The notes below the pieces were generated by a model. That model was given only the letters and a program-made list of their open reading frames with translations. It was not told the origin of the DNA and ran no database searches. A DNA stretch of 64,000 nt from JALQUL01 sp040382935 (GTDB taxonomy: Bacteria > Pseudomonadota > Gammaproteobacteria > Burkholderiales > Burkholderiaceae_C), in the NCBI GenBank assembly GCA_040382935.1, contig JBEIEP010000015.1:1-64000 (forward strand), given 5' to 3'. Both the position numbers and the translations under genes were made by a program. Numbering within the stretch: position 1 is the first letter of the stretch; each line of letters starts with the position of its first letter. Below are positions 23,311 through 31,800 of this stretch, piece after piece.

Positions 23311-24135
23311 ACTTTCGCCTCCGGCCAGTCTCAGTACAAAGAATGCCAAAATTTCATCACGCGCCGCCAGCGTGGGCTGGCCCTCCTCGTCAATCAAATG
23401 TGCGGTCACCACGCTGTGCGGCGTGGTGACATGGCGCGCGAAGAATGGGGCGAGGTCTTTGTTAGCGGCTGTATCGGGCAGCACACGCGCCACAAACCTC
23501 TGCCCCAGAGCCGTGTTGTAAGCAGCAAACCGCTCGGCCTTGCAAAATTTATCACCTTCAAAGCGATAGGCCAGCACGCTTAAATCATCGCGATCCAATC
23601 GCTGCCTCACGTTCACCAAGTCTTCTGGAGATATTTCCAAACCGCCAGGCTGATCAAGCGGCAATGAAGGCTGGCACACAACAGGTGCAATCACAGAGGA
23701 CTCAAGCATCATGGTGAGTGCAAAGTTGCCCGTAAAGCACATGCCAATCGCACCCACACCAGCGCCGCCGCACTCTTGATGCGCTTCTCGCGCCAATGCA
23801 CGCAACCATTGCGTCACCGGGCTGGATTTACCGCCACCCAAGACGCGAAACTCTTTACTGATGCACGCACGCTGAAAAATCGTCGCGCCTTCATCGGCCT
23901 GCGGCACCGCACCATCTCGACCAAACAATGAAGGCATGTACACCGTGAACCCTGCATCACGCACCCAGCGCGCAAAGCGCGCCACATGTGGGCTGATACC
24001 TGGCATCTCCGTCATCACGATCACTGCGGGGCCATTGCCTGCGACGTACACCCTTTTGCTTGCCCCCTCAAAGGTAATGGCTCGCGCAGTGAAGTCGTCT
24101 AACGGATCGTCTCGCTGCATATTGTGTTGGGTCAT
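23293..24135 (-). CDS. Dienelactone hydrolase-family protein
   Basis: This 280-residue alpha/beta hydrolase has the dienelactone hydrolase pattern. The nucleophile Cys is in AIGMCFTGNFALTMML, in place of the Ser of other hydrolases. An early Glu lies in VIVMTEMPGISPHVARFA, where dienelactone hydrolases carry the Glu that holds the Cys, and the His is in TPHSVVTAHLID. The family opens lactones formed after ring cleavage of catechols. The last residues (GGESLYRLA and the stop) lie inside DNA that reads as an IS3 orfB fragment on the other strand, so the natural C terminus was probably replaced. It precedes no gene directly and follows the tautomerase by 12 bases. Confidence 0.85.
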   Translation of the reverse strand: MTQHNMQRDDPLDDFTARAITFEGASKRVYVAGNGPAVIVMTEMPGISPHVARFARWVRDAGFTVYMPSLFGRDGAVPQADEGATIFQRACISKEFRVLGGGKSSPVTQWLRALAREAHQECGGAGVGAIGMCFTGNFALTMMLESSVIAPVVCQPSLPLDQPGGLEISPEDLVNVRQRLDRDDLSVLAYRFEGDKFCKAERFAAYNTALGQRFVARVLPDTAANKDLAPFFARHVTTPHSVVTAHLIDEEGQPTLAARDEILAFFVLRLAGGESLYRLA

Positions 24136-24147
24136 GATGATTGCACC

Positions 24148-24600
24148 TTAGCCAATCAAGCTTTGCAAATGCGCATAGCCCGCCGCTTTCGCAAAATCCG
24201 GCAAGCGCCAGATCGAACCGTTACCACCCCACTGGCCCTCGGGAATTTCATGCAAGATCACCGAGGTGGCTATTTGCCGCTTGTCATCGGCAGCCAGCGT
24301 TGAGGCAAATGCGGCATGTACCGTGTTGACATACTGAGCTCGCGCTGCACCATCGAGTACACCTGCTGGCAGATACACCATGGCAATGCACGGGATGACA
24401 TGCTGCGTGGTGTCCATGCCACCACATGTGAATAAGCCATGAGCCACCTCGTCGACTGTAATCCAACTCAGGAAGCGCTTTTTCATTTCAGCAGGCATTT
24501 GCTCAGCGACTGAAGCTGCCTCGGTAATGGTTTCAGTTAGTTTGCGCAGCTGCGCGGGTGGAAAAACGCCTTGCGGCACTTTAATCAAAATATTAGGCAT
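24148..24600 (-). CDS. Tautomerase-superfamily protein
   Basis: This 150-residue protein begins MPNILIKVPQGVF, with Pro-2 available as the catalytic base once Met is removed. That is the hallmark of the 4-oxalocrotonate tautomerase/MIF superfamily. Its length suggests a fused double beta-alpha-beta unit, like cis-CaaD or MSAD-type enzymes, with the second half containing QYVNTVHAAFASTL and VILHEIPEGQWG. AAGGAA sits 8 bases before the ATG at 24600, so the longer upstream start is not needed. It lies first in a leftward pair with the dienelactone hydrolase and divergent from the AraC-type regulator, which suggests common control of a degradation step. Confidence 0.8.
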   Translation of the reverse strand: MPNILIKVPQGVFPPAQLRKLTETITEAASVAEQMPAEMKKRFLSWITVDEVAHGLFTCGGMDTTQHVIPCIAMVYLPAGVLDGAARAQYVNTVHAAFASTLAADDKRQIATSVILHEIPEGQWGGNGSIWRLPDFAKAAGYAHLQSLIG

Positions 24601-24712
24601 CAAAATTTCCTTGAGTGAATAAGCCTTCATTGAAATTCATTCTTCGAATTTATCGCAGTGTCTATAATGACATTAATCAGGCTTTTTTAGACAATCACAG
24701 ATTCGACGTGTC

Positions 24713-25693
24713 ATGACAAAATTCAATATTTTGGTGCTCCAAGATGCCTACGCATCCAGCGTGGCGCTCACCCTCGATATTCTTTCGGCAGCCGCTTTCA
24801 TAGCGTCTCAACAAAAGCTCATCGCACCGCAGTACAAGCTTTACAGCTTCCAGGGAGGAGAAATTACGCTGTCCAACGGTATGAGGCTGACCACACACTC
24901 TTTTGCGCGCAAACGGTTGAACAAAGATGAAATATGGCTCGTCCCCGGCATTGGCATCAGCTCAGCTTTGCAGGCAAGTGCTCGCCTCGCGCAGCCTGAC
25001 GCGCAATCTGCTGTCGCACTATTGAAAAAGGCGAACCAAGCAGGCTGCCGCATGGCCGCCTCATGCTCGGCCGTCCTGCTCTTGCAGCAAGCGGGCTTGC
25101 TCGTGAATAAGCGTGTGACCACGGCTTGGTGGCTAGCGCCGCTCTTACAGCAGCGCGAGAGTAGCTGCCAGATCGATGCCAATCGCATGATCGTGAGCGA
25201 TGGGCGCTTGGTGACTGCTGGCGCTGCTTTGGCGCAATCGGATTTGATGCTGTATTTGCTGCGCGAGCACTCCGGCATCAAGCTAGCTGACGCTGTGGCG
25301 CGGGTGCTCTTGATCGACAAGCGCCAAAGTCAAGCGCCTTTCATCGTGCCACAAGCATATGCTAGTGGCAACCAATTGGTCGCGCAATTGAGCGCGCGCT
25401 TAGAGGCTGCACTGCCCGAGCCGCCCAGCATGCAGACGCTCGCGCAAGAGATGTGCATGTCGGAGCGCACATTGGCCAGACACGTCCGCGCTGCCACAGG
25501 CCGCGCACCGCTAGCCATGCTGCAAAGCATTCGTATCCACAGGGCCCAAGCCCTGCTACAAAACAGCCGCCTCTCAGTCGATGAAATCGCCGCCCGCGTT
25601 GGCTACCAAGATGCTACTGCGTTACGTAGACTACTCAAAACAACAATGCAATCCACGCCCCGTCAAATCCGCCGGCATACAGATCTGCGCTGA
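24713..25693 (+). CDS. GlxA-type AraC-family transcriptional regulator
   Basis: This 326-residue regulator joins a DJ-1/PfpI-like amidotransferase fold (residues about 1-190, with AASCSAVLLLQQAGLL near the nucleophile elbow) to a C-terminal AraC DNA-binding domain. The two helix-turn-helix units are visible as MCMSERTLARHVRAATG and LSVDEIAARVGYQDATALRRLLK, the latter split into DEIAARVGYQDATALRR. GlxA-like proteins respond to small metabolites and usually activate neighbouring genes. The divergent tautomerase/dienelactone hydrolase pair is the natural target. A TATAAT at 24663-24668 could be its own -10 element. Confidence 0.92.
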   Translation: MTKFNILVLQDAYASSVALTLDILSAAAFIASQQKLIAPQYKLYSFQGGEITLSNGMRLTTHSFARKRLNKDEIWLVPGIGISSALQASARLAQPDAQSAVALLKKANQAGCRMAASCSAVLLLQQAGLLVNKRVTTAWWLAPLLQQRESSCQIDANRMIVSDGRLVTAGAALAQSDLMLYLLREHSGIKLADAVARVLLIDKRQSQAPFIVPQAYASGNQLVAQLSARLEAALPEPPSMQTLAQEMCMSERTLARHVRAATGRAPLAMLQSIRIHRAQALLQNSRLSVDEIAARVGYQDATALRRLLKTTMQSTPRQIRRHTDLR

Positions 25694-25758
25694 TCCCCCC
25701 TGTGCCAGAATGACTTGCTGCACCTACCCCAGTTAGTTTAGAGAACCATGAGGTAGGT

Positions 25759-25935
25759 ATGAAGATCAACAAACAACCCAAGGCACAAATGCATGCAGCC
25801 GCAGATTTAGTCGATACAGGCGAATCGCAAGAAGCCCGAAGTGAACATCACCCCATTCGGCGGCACCAACCAACGGCTCAGTCTCAGGTCAAAATGTTAC
25901 CCGGATTTGAACCACGCCAAAAGTCTCATGCCTGA
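25759..25935 (+). CDS. Small hypothetical ORF (58 residues)
   Basis: An ATG at 25759 follows GAGGTAGGT and opens a frame starting MKINKQPKAQMHAAAD that ends at a TGA at 25933-25935. The sequence is polar, rich in Gln, His and Arg, and shows no family resemblance. A 7-base inverted repeat (ACCTACC at 25722-25728, GGTAGGT at 25752-25758) lies directly before it. It could be a remnant of a mobile element or chance. Confidence 0.25.
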   Translation: MKINKQPKAQMHAAADLVDTGESQEARSEHHPIRRHQPTAQSQVKMLPGFEPRQKSHA

Positions 25936-25946
25936 ATGGGAAATGA

Positions 25947-26606
25947 CTACCCAGTCATAAGAATAGTTGGCAGCAAATTCATATTAGAAAAGACAGCCAC
26001 GGTCGCGGAACTTTGAATCTCGTCTTCGGCATCATCTTGGACGGCTGGTTCTGGCCTAAACCAGAACGGTTTCATGCAAGCCCGTTGTGCTGCGACTATC
26101 CCTATGGCGCTGTCCTCAACGACTGCGCAACTTGCGGGGTCAACGCCCATATCACGAGCAGCGAAGAGAAATAGGCCAGGCTCGGGCTTCCAAGAGTTCA
26201 CGACGTAGGAACTGAATATCCTGTTGCCAAAATAGTGCGCAAGACCCGTTACCCTCAACGCTTGCCGGATCTTCTCCGGTGGACCGCTAGATGCAACGCA
26301 CACTGGCAGAGTGATCGCATCTAACGCTTGCTTAACACCGGGAATGGGGACTAGTTGGCGTTCGAACAATTCGCTGACACGTTGGCGATACCGGTCAACA
26401 AATTTCTTGTCAATGCGGCGACCATGTGTCGTCTCCATAACTTCTAGAATTCGGTCTAGCTTTGCGCCCCGGAACCGCTTCCTCATGTCGTCGGCTGATT
26501 CACGAATCCCAATGTCTTCGAGCTCCTTTTGCATTGCCTGGTGGCCGAGAAACTCACTGTCGACGAGAGTTCCGTCAAGATCGAAAATTACGCATCGACA
26601 AGGCAT
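25947..26606 (-). CDS. HAD-superfamily phosphatase, subfamily IA
   Basis: This 219-residue hydrolase shows the four HAD motifs: IFDLDGTLVDS (motif I, nucleophile and acid/base Asp, residues 7-17), VASSGPP (motif II Ser/Thr), the Lys in VNSWKPEPGLFLFAA (motif III), and CAVVEDSAIGIVAA (motif IV acidic pair). The helical cap after motif I places it with the beta-phosphoglucomutase/phosphoglycolate phosphatase-like group. The substrate is not predictable. It stands alone on the minus strand, about 120 bases from the candidate outer island boundary. Confidence 0.88.
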   Translation of the reverse strand: MPCRCVIFDLDGTLVDSEFLGHQAMQKELEDIGIRESADDMRKRFRGAKLDRILEVMETTHGRRIDKKFVDRYRQRVSELFERQLVPIPGVKQALDAITLPVCVASSGPPEKIRQALRVTGLAHYFGNRIFSSYVVNSWKPEPGLFLFAARDMGVDPASCAVVEDSAIGIVAAQRACMKPFWFRPEPAVQDDAEDEIQSSATVAVFSNMNLLPTILMTG

Positions 26607-27186
26607 GGATTTTCCTCAATAGGCGAGCATCTGAGCAGAACACTGATCGATTGTGCAACTCCGTTGACGCCCCCAGCTTCGCCGTCAACAACGTCCCATT
26701 TGCGACTAAATGCCTCTTCCCGTTACTCCCACTCAATTGTCAACCCGCAAGAAAAGTTGAATTTCATCACACCGTGTCGCACTTGGTTGGACAGTGGCTA
26801 CTGATTGTGCAAGGTCGTCCATACCGTCAGCTTTACCGTCGGGAAAAACCAGACTAAATTTTGGCCGTTCGTCGCCTGCAAGCGAAATGCTGTTTTCAAC
26901 CACCAATGGGTTTAATGGAAAGAAAATTATGCCAGCATCTCACGCACGCATCAATCAAATCCCTACCCTGCAAAGCAGAAGACTACGATATCGACCTCCA
27001 TAAAAAAAAGCGAGACGATGCAGCAAAAAGTGTGGCACGATCTGTCGAAACTTCACTGATTTTCGAACGCCTGAATCACCTGTTCTTCCTGATCATCTCA
27101 AGGAGTTAGCATGCATTGAACACATGTTTGCTTCCTGAGCCCCAAATGAATTACTCAAGTACGTAGCGAGCAATCAAGCCGCAGCC
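26607..27186. other. Junction region between the HAD gene and the island cassette
   Basis: These 580 bases contain no complete gene. They hold an 18-base match to the guaA 3' end at 26723-26740. A leftward coding remnant ends at a TGA at 26733-26735 and reads back to about 26965; part of it is FSLVFPDGKADGMDDLAQ. The remnant has no start codon and an upstream in-frame stop, and I cannot name its family. The rest is unremarkable and AT-rich towards 27186. Confidence 0.5.
26723..26740 (-). repeat. Short guaA-3'-end-like sequence, candidate attachment core
   Basis: TTACTCCCACTCAATTGT matches the final 18 bases of guaA (TCACTCCCACTCAATCGT as read on the plus strand) at 16 of 18 positions and in the same orientation. 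The similarity stops after these bases. Two longer copies of the same end lie at 31964 and 33011. It fits the outer attachment site of an element that inserted at guaA, but a chance match cannot be excluded by eye. Confidence 0.4.
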
Positions 27187-28728
27187 TTAAAGCTTAGTAA
27201 GCCCCGCAATTATTGCTGTGACGCATTTTTGTTGCTGAATGGGCGACAAATTCGCGCGCAAAAGACGGTAATGGAACACTGCTAAAGCATAATAGTAATT
27301 TTGGAAAGATTCATTGGGAAAATTTGCCTTTGCCAAGCCCCTTATTGTTTGAATAATTTCAAAAGATTCAGATTTTGCATGTGCGACTGATTGTCCTGCT
27401 TGGATTTCATCCTCCAAGTAGTGCAGCCAATTAGAAGGTTCTGTCGACTTTCCAAAAAGTCGAATGCTTGACTCCATTGTTACAAAGTCCTCAAACACAT
27501 GTCCACGCCCAGTCTCTTGAAAATCTATAAATATGACGTCCTCCAATTTCGAGACGATGACGTTGTTGGAGTTAAGATCACCATGGCATATGCAGGAAAG
27601 ATAGCGATCCATCGGCGTACCAAATAACCGCGCGTGCGGTTCGACTACAACGATACCTGCGACGGCCAGTCTTTTTCCCTGCACAATAGCCCGAAATGTA
27701 TCTGAGGCCACGCGATTAAAAACTAAAGCACTCGTGGCTTTCGCCTCAGCTCCACTAAAGTACCGCTTTGAATAATGCTCAACTATATTTGTGGATGATT
27801 CTATTAACTCCTCGCCGTACCATCGGCGCATATTAGGACTAAAAATTCTCTCGATTACTTTTCTAACAACATCAAAACTTCCCGTTTCAAGAAAATAAGT
27901 AAGAGAATTGAAATCAACACCGGAGTCACCCTGAATAAACGAATATGCAACAGCACCGAGACTTTTTGTTTCTCCGCTTCCAAGTAAATCAACCCGCCAC
28001 TTATACGGCAGCCCCCATTTTACGAATTTGTTGTAATTATTGAGTTCTGACGCAGCCCACTCTCGTTCTGATACTTTGAGCACTGCTGGAACAGATTCGA
28101 GTTTGCTTTTGCTGTTAAATGTGTTGAACTTATAAACCTTGCTCCCACTGAATCCGCCCGCAAGTTTACTTATGCGGACAGTATCAGGGGTGATCTGCGT
28201 ATCAGAGTCATGTCCGGTGAACGTGATCTGAGCAAGAAGTGAATTAAATTCTCTAAGCTGACCTTTTGATTTAAAGTCATCGTGGTAAGCGGTCCCGGAT
28301 TCTTCTATTTTGAGAATAGTATTGATCCGAAAACGAGAAGCGAATTGCTGGGCGCAAATCTCGATGTACGGTTTGTTTTTACCAATCAGTTCTCCTTTAT
28401 CAAAAAACATATCGAAAAATGCTTTTTTAGCAAAGACATTTCTCGGTGAATATTCTGAACCTGACGCAAGAATGCGAAAGATGTCTGGATACTCCGTGCG
28501 GAGGGTTTTTAGGATTAACAGTCCATCCGCTACTTGCCCAAGGGACATATCGCATATGACAACATGTGGCCAATTTTTATCTATCTCTTTACGAGCCTCG
28601 CCTTCTGATGTTGTCAAGGCAAAAGTTGCGTTGTATCCAGCCAAGTTAAAAATCTCTTGGTAGCTACTTTCCAATTTTCTCGCTAAATCGATGCTTGACT
28701 CGACTATTAAAACTTTAACTGGTTTCAT
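27187..28728 (-). CDS. Response-regulator receiver fused to an APH-like kinase domain
   Basis: This 513-residue protein has a receiver domain at residues 1-125: the phosphoacceptor is D60 in VVICDMSLG, the lysine is K111 in FFDKGEL, but the usual N-terminal acidic pair is reduced to E10-S11. A linker leads to an aminoglycoside-phosphotransferase-like kinase domain. It shows a Gly-rich loop GGFSGSKVYKF (191-201), the ATP lysine in AVLKVSERE (K218), the catalytic loop CHGDLNSNNVIV (H382, D384, N389) and the metal-binding D402 in FIDFQETGRGHVFEDF. All kinase residues are kept. The pattern resembles the APH-like 'ternary complex-associated' domains described in NTP-dependent conflict systems. GGAG lies 8 bases before the ATG. 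The sensor-like gene is 25 bases upstream. The target is unknown. Confidence 0.8.
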   Translation of the reverse strand: MKPVKVLIVESSIDLARKLESSYQEIFNLAGYNATFALTTSEGEARKEIDKNWPHVVICDMSLGQVADGLLILKTLRTEYPDIFRILASGSEYSPRNVFAKKAFFDMFFDKGELIGKNKPYIEICAQQFASRFRINTILKIEESGTAYHDDFKSKGQLREFNSLLAQITFTGHDSDTQITPDTVRISKLAGGFSGSKVYKFNTFNSKSKLESVPAVLKVSEREWAASELNNYNKFVKWGLPYKWRVDLLGSGETKSLGAVAYSFIQGDSGVDFNSLTYFLETGSFDVVRKVIERIFSPNMRRWYGEELIESSTNIVEHYSKRYFSGAEAKATSALVFNRVASDTFRAIVQGKRLAVAGIVVVEPHARLFGTPMDRYLSCICHGDLNSNNVIVSKLEDVIFIDFQETGRGHVFEDFVTMESSIRLFGKSTEPSNWLHYLEDEIQAGQSVAHAKSESFEIIQTIRGLAKANFPNESFQNYYYALAVFHYRLLRANLSPIQQQKCVTAIIAGLTKL

Positions 28729-28753
28729 TCTTCGGCTCCAAATTTTTACAGCG

Positions 28754-31156
28754 TCATGCAGGATAGGGGATTTTTATCAAGCACTCGGTATTGTTTCTAG
28801 TAGCTTCTCTTGTGAGAAAAACCTGTCCACCAAGCGTTTTTGTAATCATTCCGATGAGTAACATGCCGTAGCGAGCTCCCCTGTCATTTGAAATTATCGG
28901 AGCAACACACATGCGATCAAGAATTCCTTGATCTCGAATTGCACCGTGCTTGGACGTTATGCGTACGATTGACCTATCACCAATCCCGAATATTGGTCGG
29001 TCATCAATAGTGATCGAATGGGCATCAGATTGCTCGATACTTCCGTGTGACACTGTGTTCTGAATTAAATTTTTAACAATAAACTGAAAGCCAAACCAGT
29101 AGCTGTTTGGGAAACGCTCTTTGGATAATGATTTAACTTGAACAAGATTAATAATCTTTCTCCGATTTTCTTCGGAAAGAGCAGCATACGCCAAAGAAAC
29201 CCACTCACTCAGCCAATCGCCAAAAGGTAAACCGTGACCGTGACCGTGATCCTGGTCTCTAAGCCGAAACAACTTCGATAAAAGCTGTTGCTGATTTGAG
29301 GAAAAAATGGAGTTCTCCACAGACAGGTGTTGATCCAACTCGTGAACGGCGGCATGAGTGCTGATCTGTTTGGCAAGGCTACGGATGTCGCTATAGCCAA
29401 GAGTGTGCGAGTAAGCTTCCTCAATGTTGTCTCTAACTGCCTTTAAATAGCTTTCCATTCCGTCAAAAGCACGGGGCATTGGGGCCTCTAAGTTTATTGT
29501 CCCGACAGGTACTTTTCCAAACCTGAGCGGAAGACAAGCTTCAGACCGAGTGTTGTGCCTTGCATTAATCGTAGAATTTAGACCCTTCTTGCGTAGCTCA
29601 ATTGGAATGTAGGATGCATTTGGACGAGTCGAGTCGATAAACGGAATATTTATGAAATCTAAGCCATCGATTGCATGGGCGAAAGCAAAAGCGTTTACGC
29701 TTGTACGAAATTGACTTGCACGAATCTCAAAATTTTCGCTTGAACTTGAATATTTACCCTCAGAGTCCCTAGCCTTTGCAACCAATCTAAGCTCTCGCGA
29801 GTCTTGCTCATACAACCTAACCGTCATGCTGTGAGCCATGGTTGCAGCAATTGTTTGATGAGACATCCATTCTGAAAAGTCTACAAAATCAGATAGAAGT
29901 TGCGGGTAAGTAACCTCGCTAAAGGTCTTTTGTTTTGATTTTAGAGCCTGGAGACGTTGACGTGCAAATACCAATGATTCGAGGCGTTTAGAAATAGTTT
30001 TTTGCCTAACAAACTCATCCAGTATGACCTCGACAGAATATATGTCGTTTCTTTGAAATGGTTGATCGGAAAGAACGATAACGAGAAATCTCGGTCGTGT
30101 CGGCTTTGCGGCTGCAAACAATTCTGGAGTGGTTAGCGGAAATACCATGCCTTGTTGGCTACTTTGCTTGGCACTAGGTTCGAAATACTGTGGTTTTGCA
30201 AAATGCACTGCATCAACAAGTGCCGCCCAGGTTGGCGTAGTCTTCCCACGTAGCGTGACCGGACGTCCGCGATGATTCAACGAACCATGCAATTCGCTTG
30301 GGATAACGATTGAAGTTTCACCAAATTTCGCTTCCTCAAACCCTTTATTACTATCAAATGCATGCGTTTGATCTGCCTGTTTTTGAAAAGCCAACCAGCT
30401 AGCAACTTTGGCAATAGAATCGTCATTGCGACTTGTTGACATGAGGATAATATGATCTGGTTGGACATGCACCACCACGCTTTCAAGTCTAGTATGCGAC
30501 TCAATTTGATCTGCGACAGCTACAAGCCAATCTTGACTCTTATCCGTTAGCTCGATTCGGACTTTATCTCTCAGTTCAGAATGGTCATCACGATCAATGC
30601 TCAGTTTAATGACTGAGTTTTCGTAAAAAAGATCGACCATCAGTCCAAGTTGTTGCAGTGTTTGTCTAACAAAATTCACGTCGCCGAAAATTTTGTAGTG
30701 CTCCGATTCCAGTATTTTTTTTGTAGCCCAATCATGTCCTAGAATACGTATAGCCTCCGCTTCGAGTGCGCTACCTGAGTCAAATGTTAAAGCGGGTGAA
30801 CCTAGTCTGATCGAAAAACTGAGAGCGGTACTTTTCCTATTTCTAGATTTCGTATGCTGCATAAAAAGTAACGATCCAGATAGTATTTCGTTAAATACAA
30901 CCGAGAATTCGTCGATGTCAGCAAGCGTTAAGAGCACGCCGCGAGAGATTTTTCTCAGCAGTGCAGAGTTAATTTTCCGAAACAAACTCGACAGTCGCTT
31001 TTGATTACCAGGGTACGCTTGCCTGTTCCGATTCCGTAAGTTTTCTTCAGGTGTTGCTATACCTAGGTTGGCCGGAGTGGAAGACCTTGCCTCATACGAG
31101 TTTGTAGTCGTTAGAGGCATCGAGCCAGTATCAGGGGAGGTTTTGATCATTCCCAT
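28754..31156 (-). CDS. GAF-domain protein with a degenerate HATPase domain
   Basis: This 800-residue cytoplasmic protein has no membrane span. Residues 1-420 are unassigned and mixed alpha/beta. About 430-585 looks like a GAF domain, with TVRLYEQDSRELRLVAKARD-like strands and the closing SEACLPLRFGKVPVGTINLEA split as SEACLPLRFG and VGTINLEA. A helical part (585-680) follows, with no clear phospho-His box. The last 120 residues resemble a GHKL ATPase: an N-box NLIQNTVSHG (696-705), a G1-like SKHGAIRDQGILDRM lacking the ATP-binding Asp, and a G2-like GARYGMLLIG. It may bind a nucleotide weakly or act as a pseudokinase. The start lies 5 bases after the HTH gene stop, with no good ribosome-binding site, so translation is probably coupled. 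Confidence 0.75.
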   Translation of the reverse strand: MGMIKTSPDTGSMPLTTTNSYEARSSTPANLGIATPEENLRNRNRQAYPGNQKRLSSLFRKINSALLRKISRGVLLTLADIDEFSVVFNEILSGSLLFMQHTKSRNRKSTALSFSIRLGSPALTFDSGSALEAEAIRILGHDWATKKILESEHYKIFGDVNFVRQTLQQLGLMVDLFYENSVIKLSIDRDDHSELRDKVRIELTDKSQDWLVAVADQIESHTRLESVVVHVQPDHIILMSTSRNDDSIAKVASWLAFQKQADQTHAFDSNKGFEEAKFGETSIVIPSELHGSLNHRGRPVTLRGKTTPTWAALVDAVHFAKPQYFEPSAKQSSQQGMVFPLTTPELFAAAKPTRPRFLVIVLSDQPFQRNDIYSVEVILDEFVRQKTISKRLESLVFARQRLQALKSKQKTFSEVTYPQLLSDFVDFSEWMSHQTIAATMAHSMTVRLYEQDSRELRLVAKARDSEGKYSSSSENFEIRASQFRTSVNAFAFAHAIDGLDFINIPFIDSTRPNASYIPIELRKKGLNSTINARHNTRSEACLPLRFGKVPVGTINLEAPMPRAFDGMESYLKAVRDNIEEAYSHTLGYSDIRSLAKQISTHAAVHELDQHLSVENSIFSSNQQQLLSKLFRLRDQDHGHGHGLPFGDWLSEWVSLAYAALSEENRRKIINLVQVKSLSKERFPNSYWFGFQFIVKNLIQNTVSHGSIEQSDAHSITIDDRPIFGIGDRSIVRITSKHGAIRDQGILDRMCVAPIISNDRGARYGMLLIGMITKTLGGQVFLTREATRNNTECLIKIPYPA

Positions 31157-31161
31157 ACTAT

Positions 31162-31488
31162 TTATAGTGCTACTCTAAGTTCGTGCGACAACTCAGGGTG
31201 TTTAATGATGAGCTTCAGTAAACAGACCACTCCACCGGGCGGAACAAATCTCCCCTGCTCCCAATCGCGCAACGTCGCTACCGGGGTAGCTATCCGTTCC
31301 GCGAATGCGGCTTGCGTCAGACCCGCTTTCTCACGCGCCTGTCGCACCAAAATTTGCTCGGGTATGGTGACTCGGCCAAGCCCGGTTTGCGCTTCAGCGA
31401 GTGCTTGCCGCAGATCAGGCAACGTCTCCCCAACGTCAGCTTCAAACGCCGCGGCCACCTTTTCAATGTCGATCTTTTTGATGCCCAT
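31162..31488 (-). CDS. XRE-family antitoxin (NadS/HigA-like)
   Basis: This 108-residue protein starts MGIKKIDIEKVAAAFEAD and has 'PEQILVRQAREKAGLTQAAFAERIATPVATLRDWEQGRF', recognised through AREKAGLTQAAFAERI and ATLRDWEQGRFVPPG. This is the helix-turn-helix of antitoxins that follow RelE-like toxins. The toxin gene directly upstream is broken. The ATG at 31488 lies next to the old toxin TGA (31490-31492). An open frame continues upstream, but only through the decayed toxin. It is 5 bases from the GAF/HATPase gene and could now serve as repressor of that operon through the palindrome at 31794-31810. Confidence 0.88.
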   Translation of the reverse strand: MGIKKIDIEKVAAAFEADVGETLPDLRQALAEAQTGLGRVTIPEQILVRQAREKAGLTQAAFAERIATPVATLRDWEQGRFVPPGGVVCLLKLIIKHPELSHELRVAL

Positions 31489-31489
31489 G

Positions 31490-31800
31490 TCACACCACCT
31501 TTTCGATTCCGGCTGGAAGCGTGTTGGCACTGTCGGCCTTGGCGAAGGCCGACACCAGCAACACCACTCCTGCTCGATCAAGTTGAAGTAGATCACCCGC
31601 GTACCACCTGATTTGCCCGACCCGCCGCGGCCCCATCGAACATTGCCCGCTCCGTCCGCGCCGGGGACAACATCCCCAGCCAACGGGTTAGCAGCTTTTC
31701 AATCGATGAACCCAGCCGCTCGGTTTCAGTCCATAGCTTCTCTACTTGCCTCTGGATGGTGAACGTCTCAGTTTCTGTACGAATGCTCTGATTGTACGGG
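31490..31800 (-). pseudogene. Decayed RelE-family toxin
   Basis: Three reading frames each carry part of a RelE/HigB toxin. The first reads TETETFTIQRQVEKLWTETERL. After a frame change the second reads KAANPLAGDVVPGADGAG and GRGGSGKSGGTRVIYFNL, with a TGA where the usual Trp follows FID. After a one-base loss near GAGCAGGAG the third reads VVLLVSAFAKADSANTLPAG and the stop at 31490-31492. The start position reads ATT. With two frameshifts and a nonsense codon it cannot make an active toxin. Confidence 0.85.

Noticed and set aside
25722..25758. Inverted repeat ACCTACC/GGTAGGT taken as a terminator or IS end
   Set aside because: The loop is 23 bases and there is no T-run, and I could not find a matching second end. 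It may be chance.
31492..31683. N-terminal extension of the HTH antitoxin at 31162-31488
   Set aside because: The extension is the translated remains of the broken RelE toxin. The conserved antitoxin start is the ATG at 31488.
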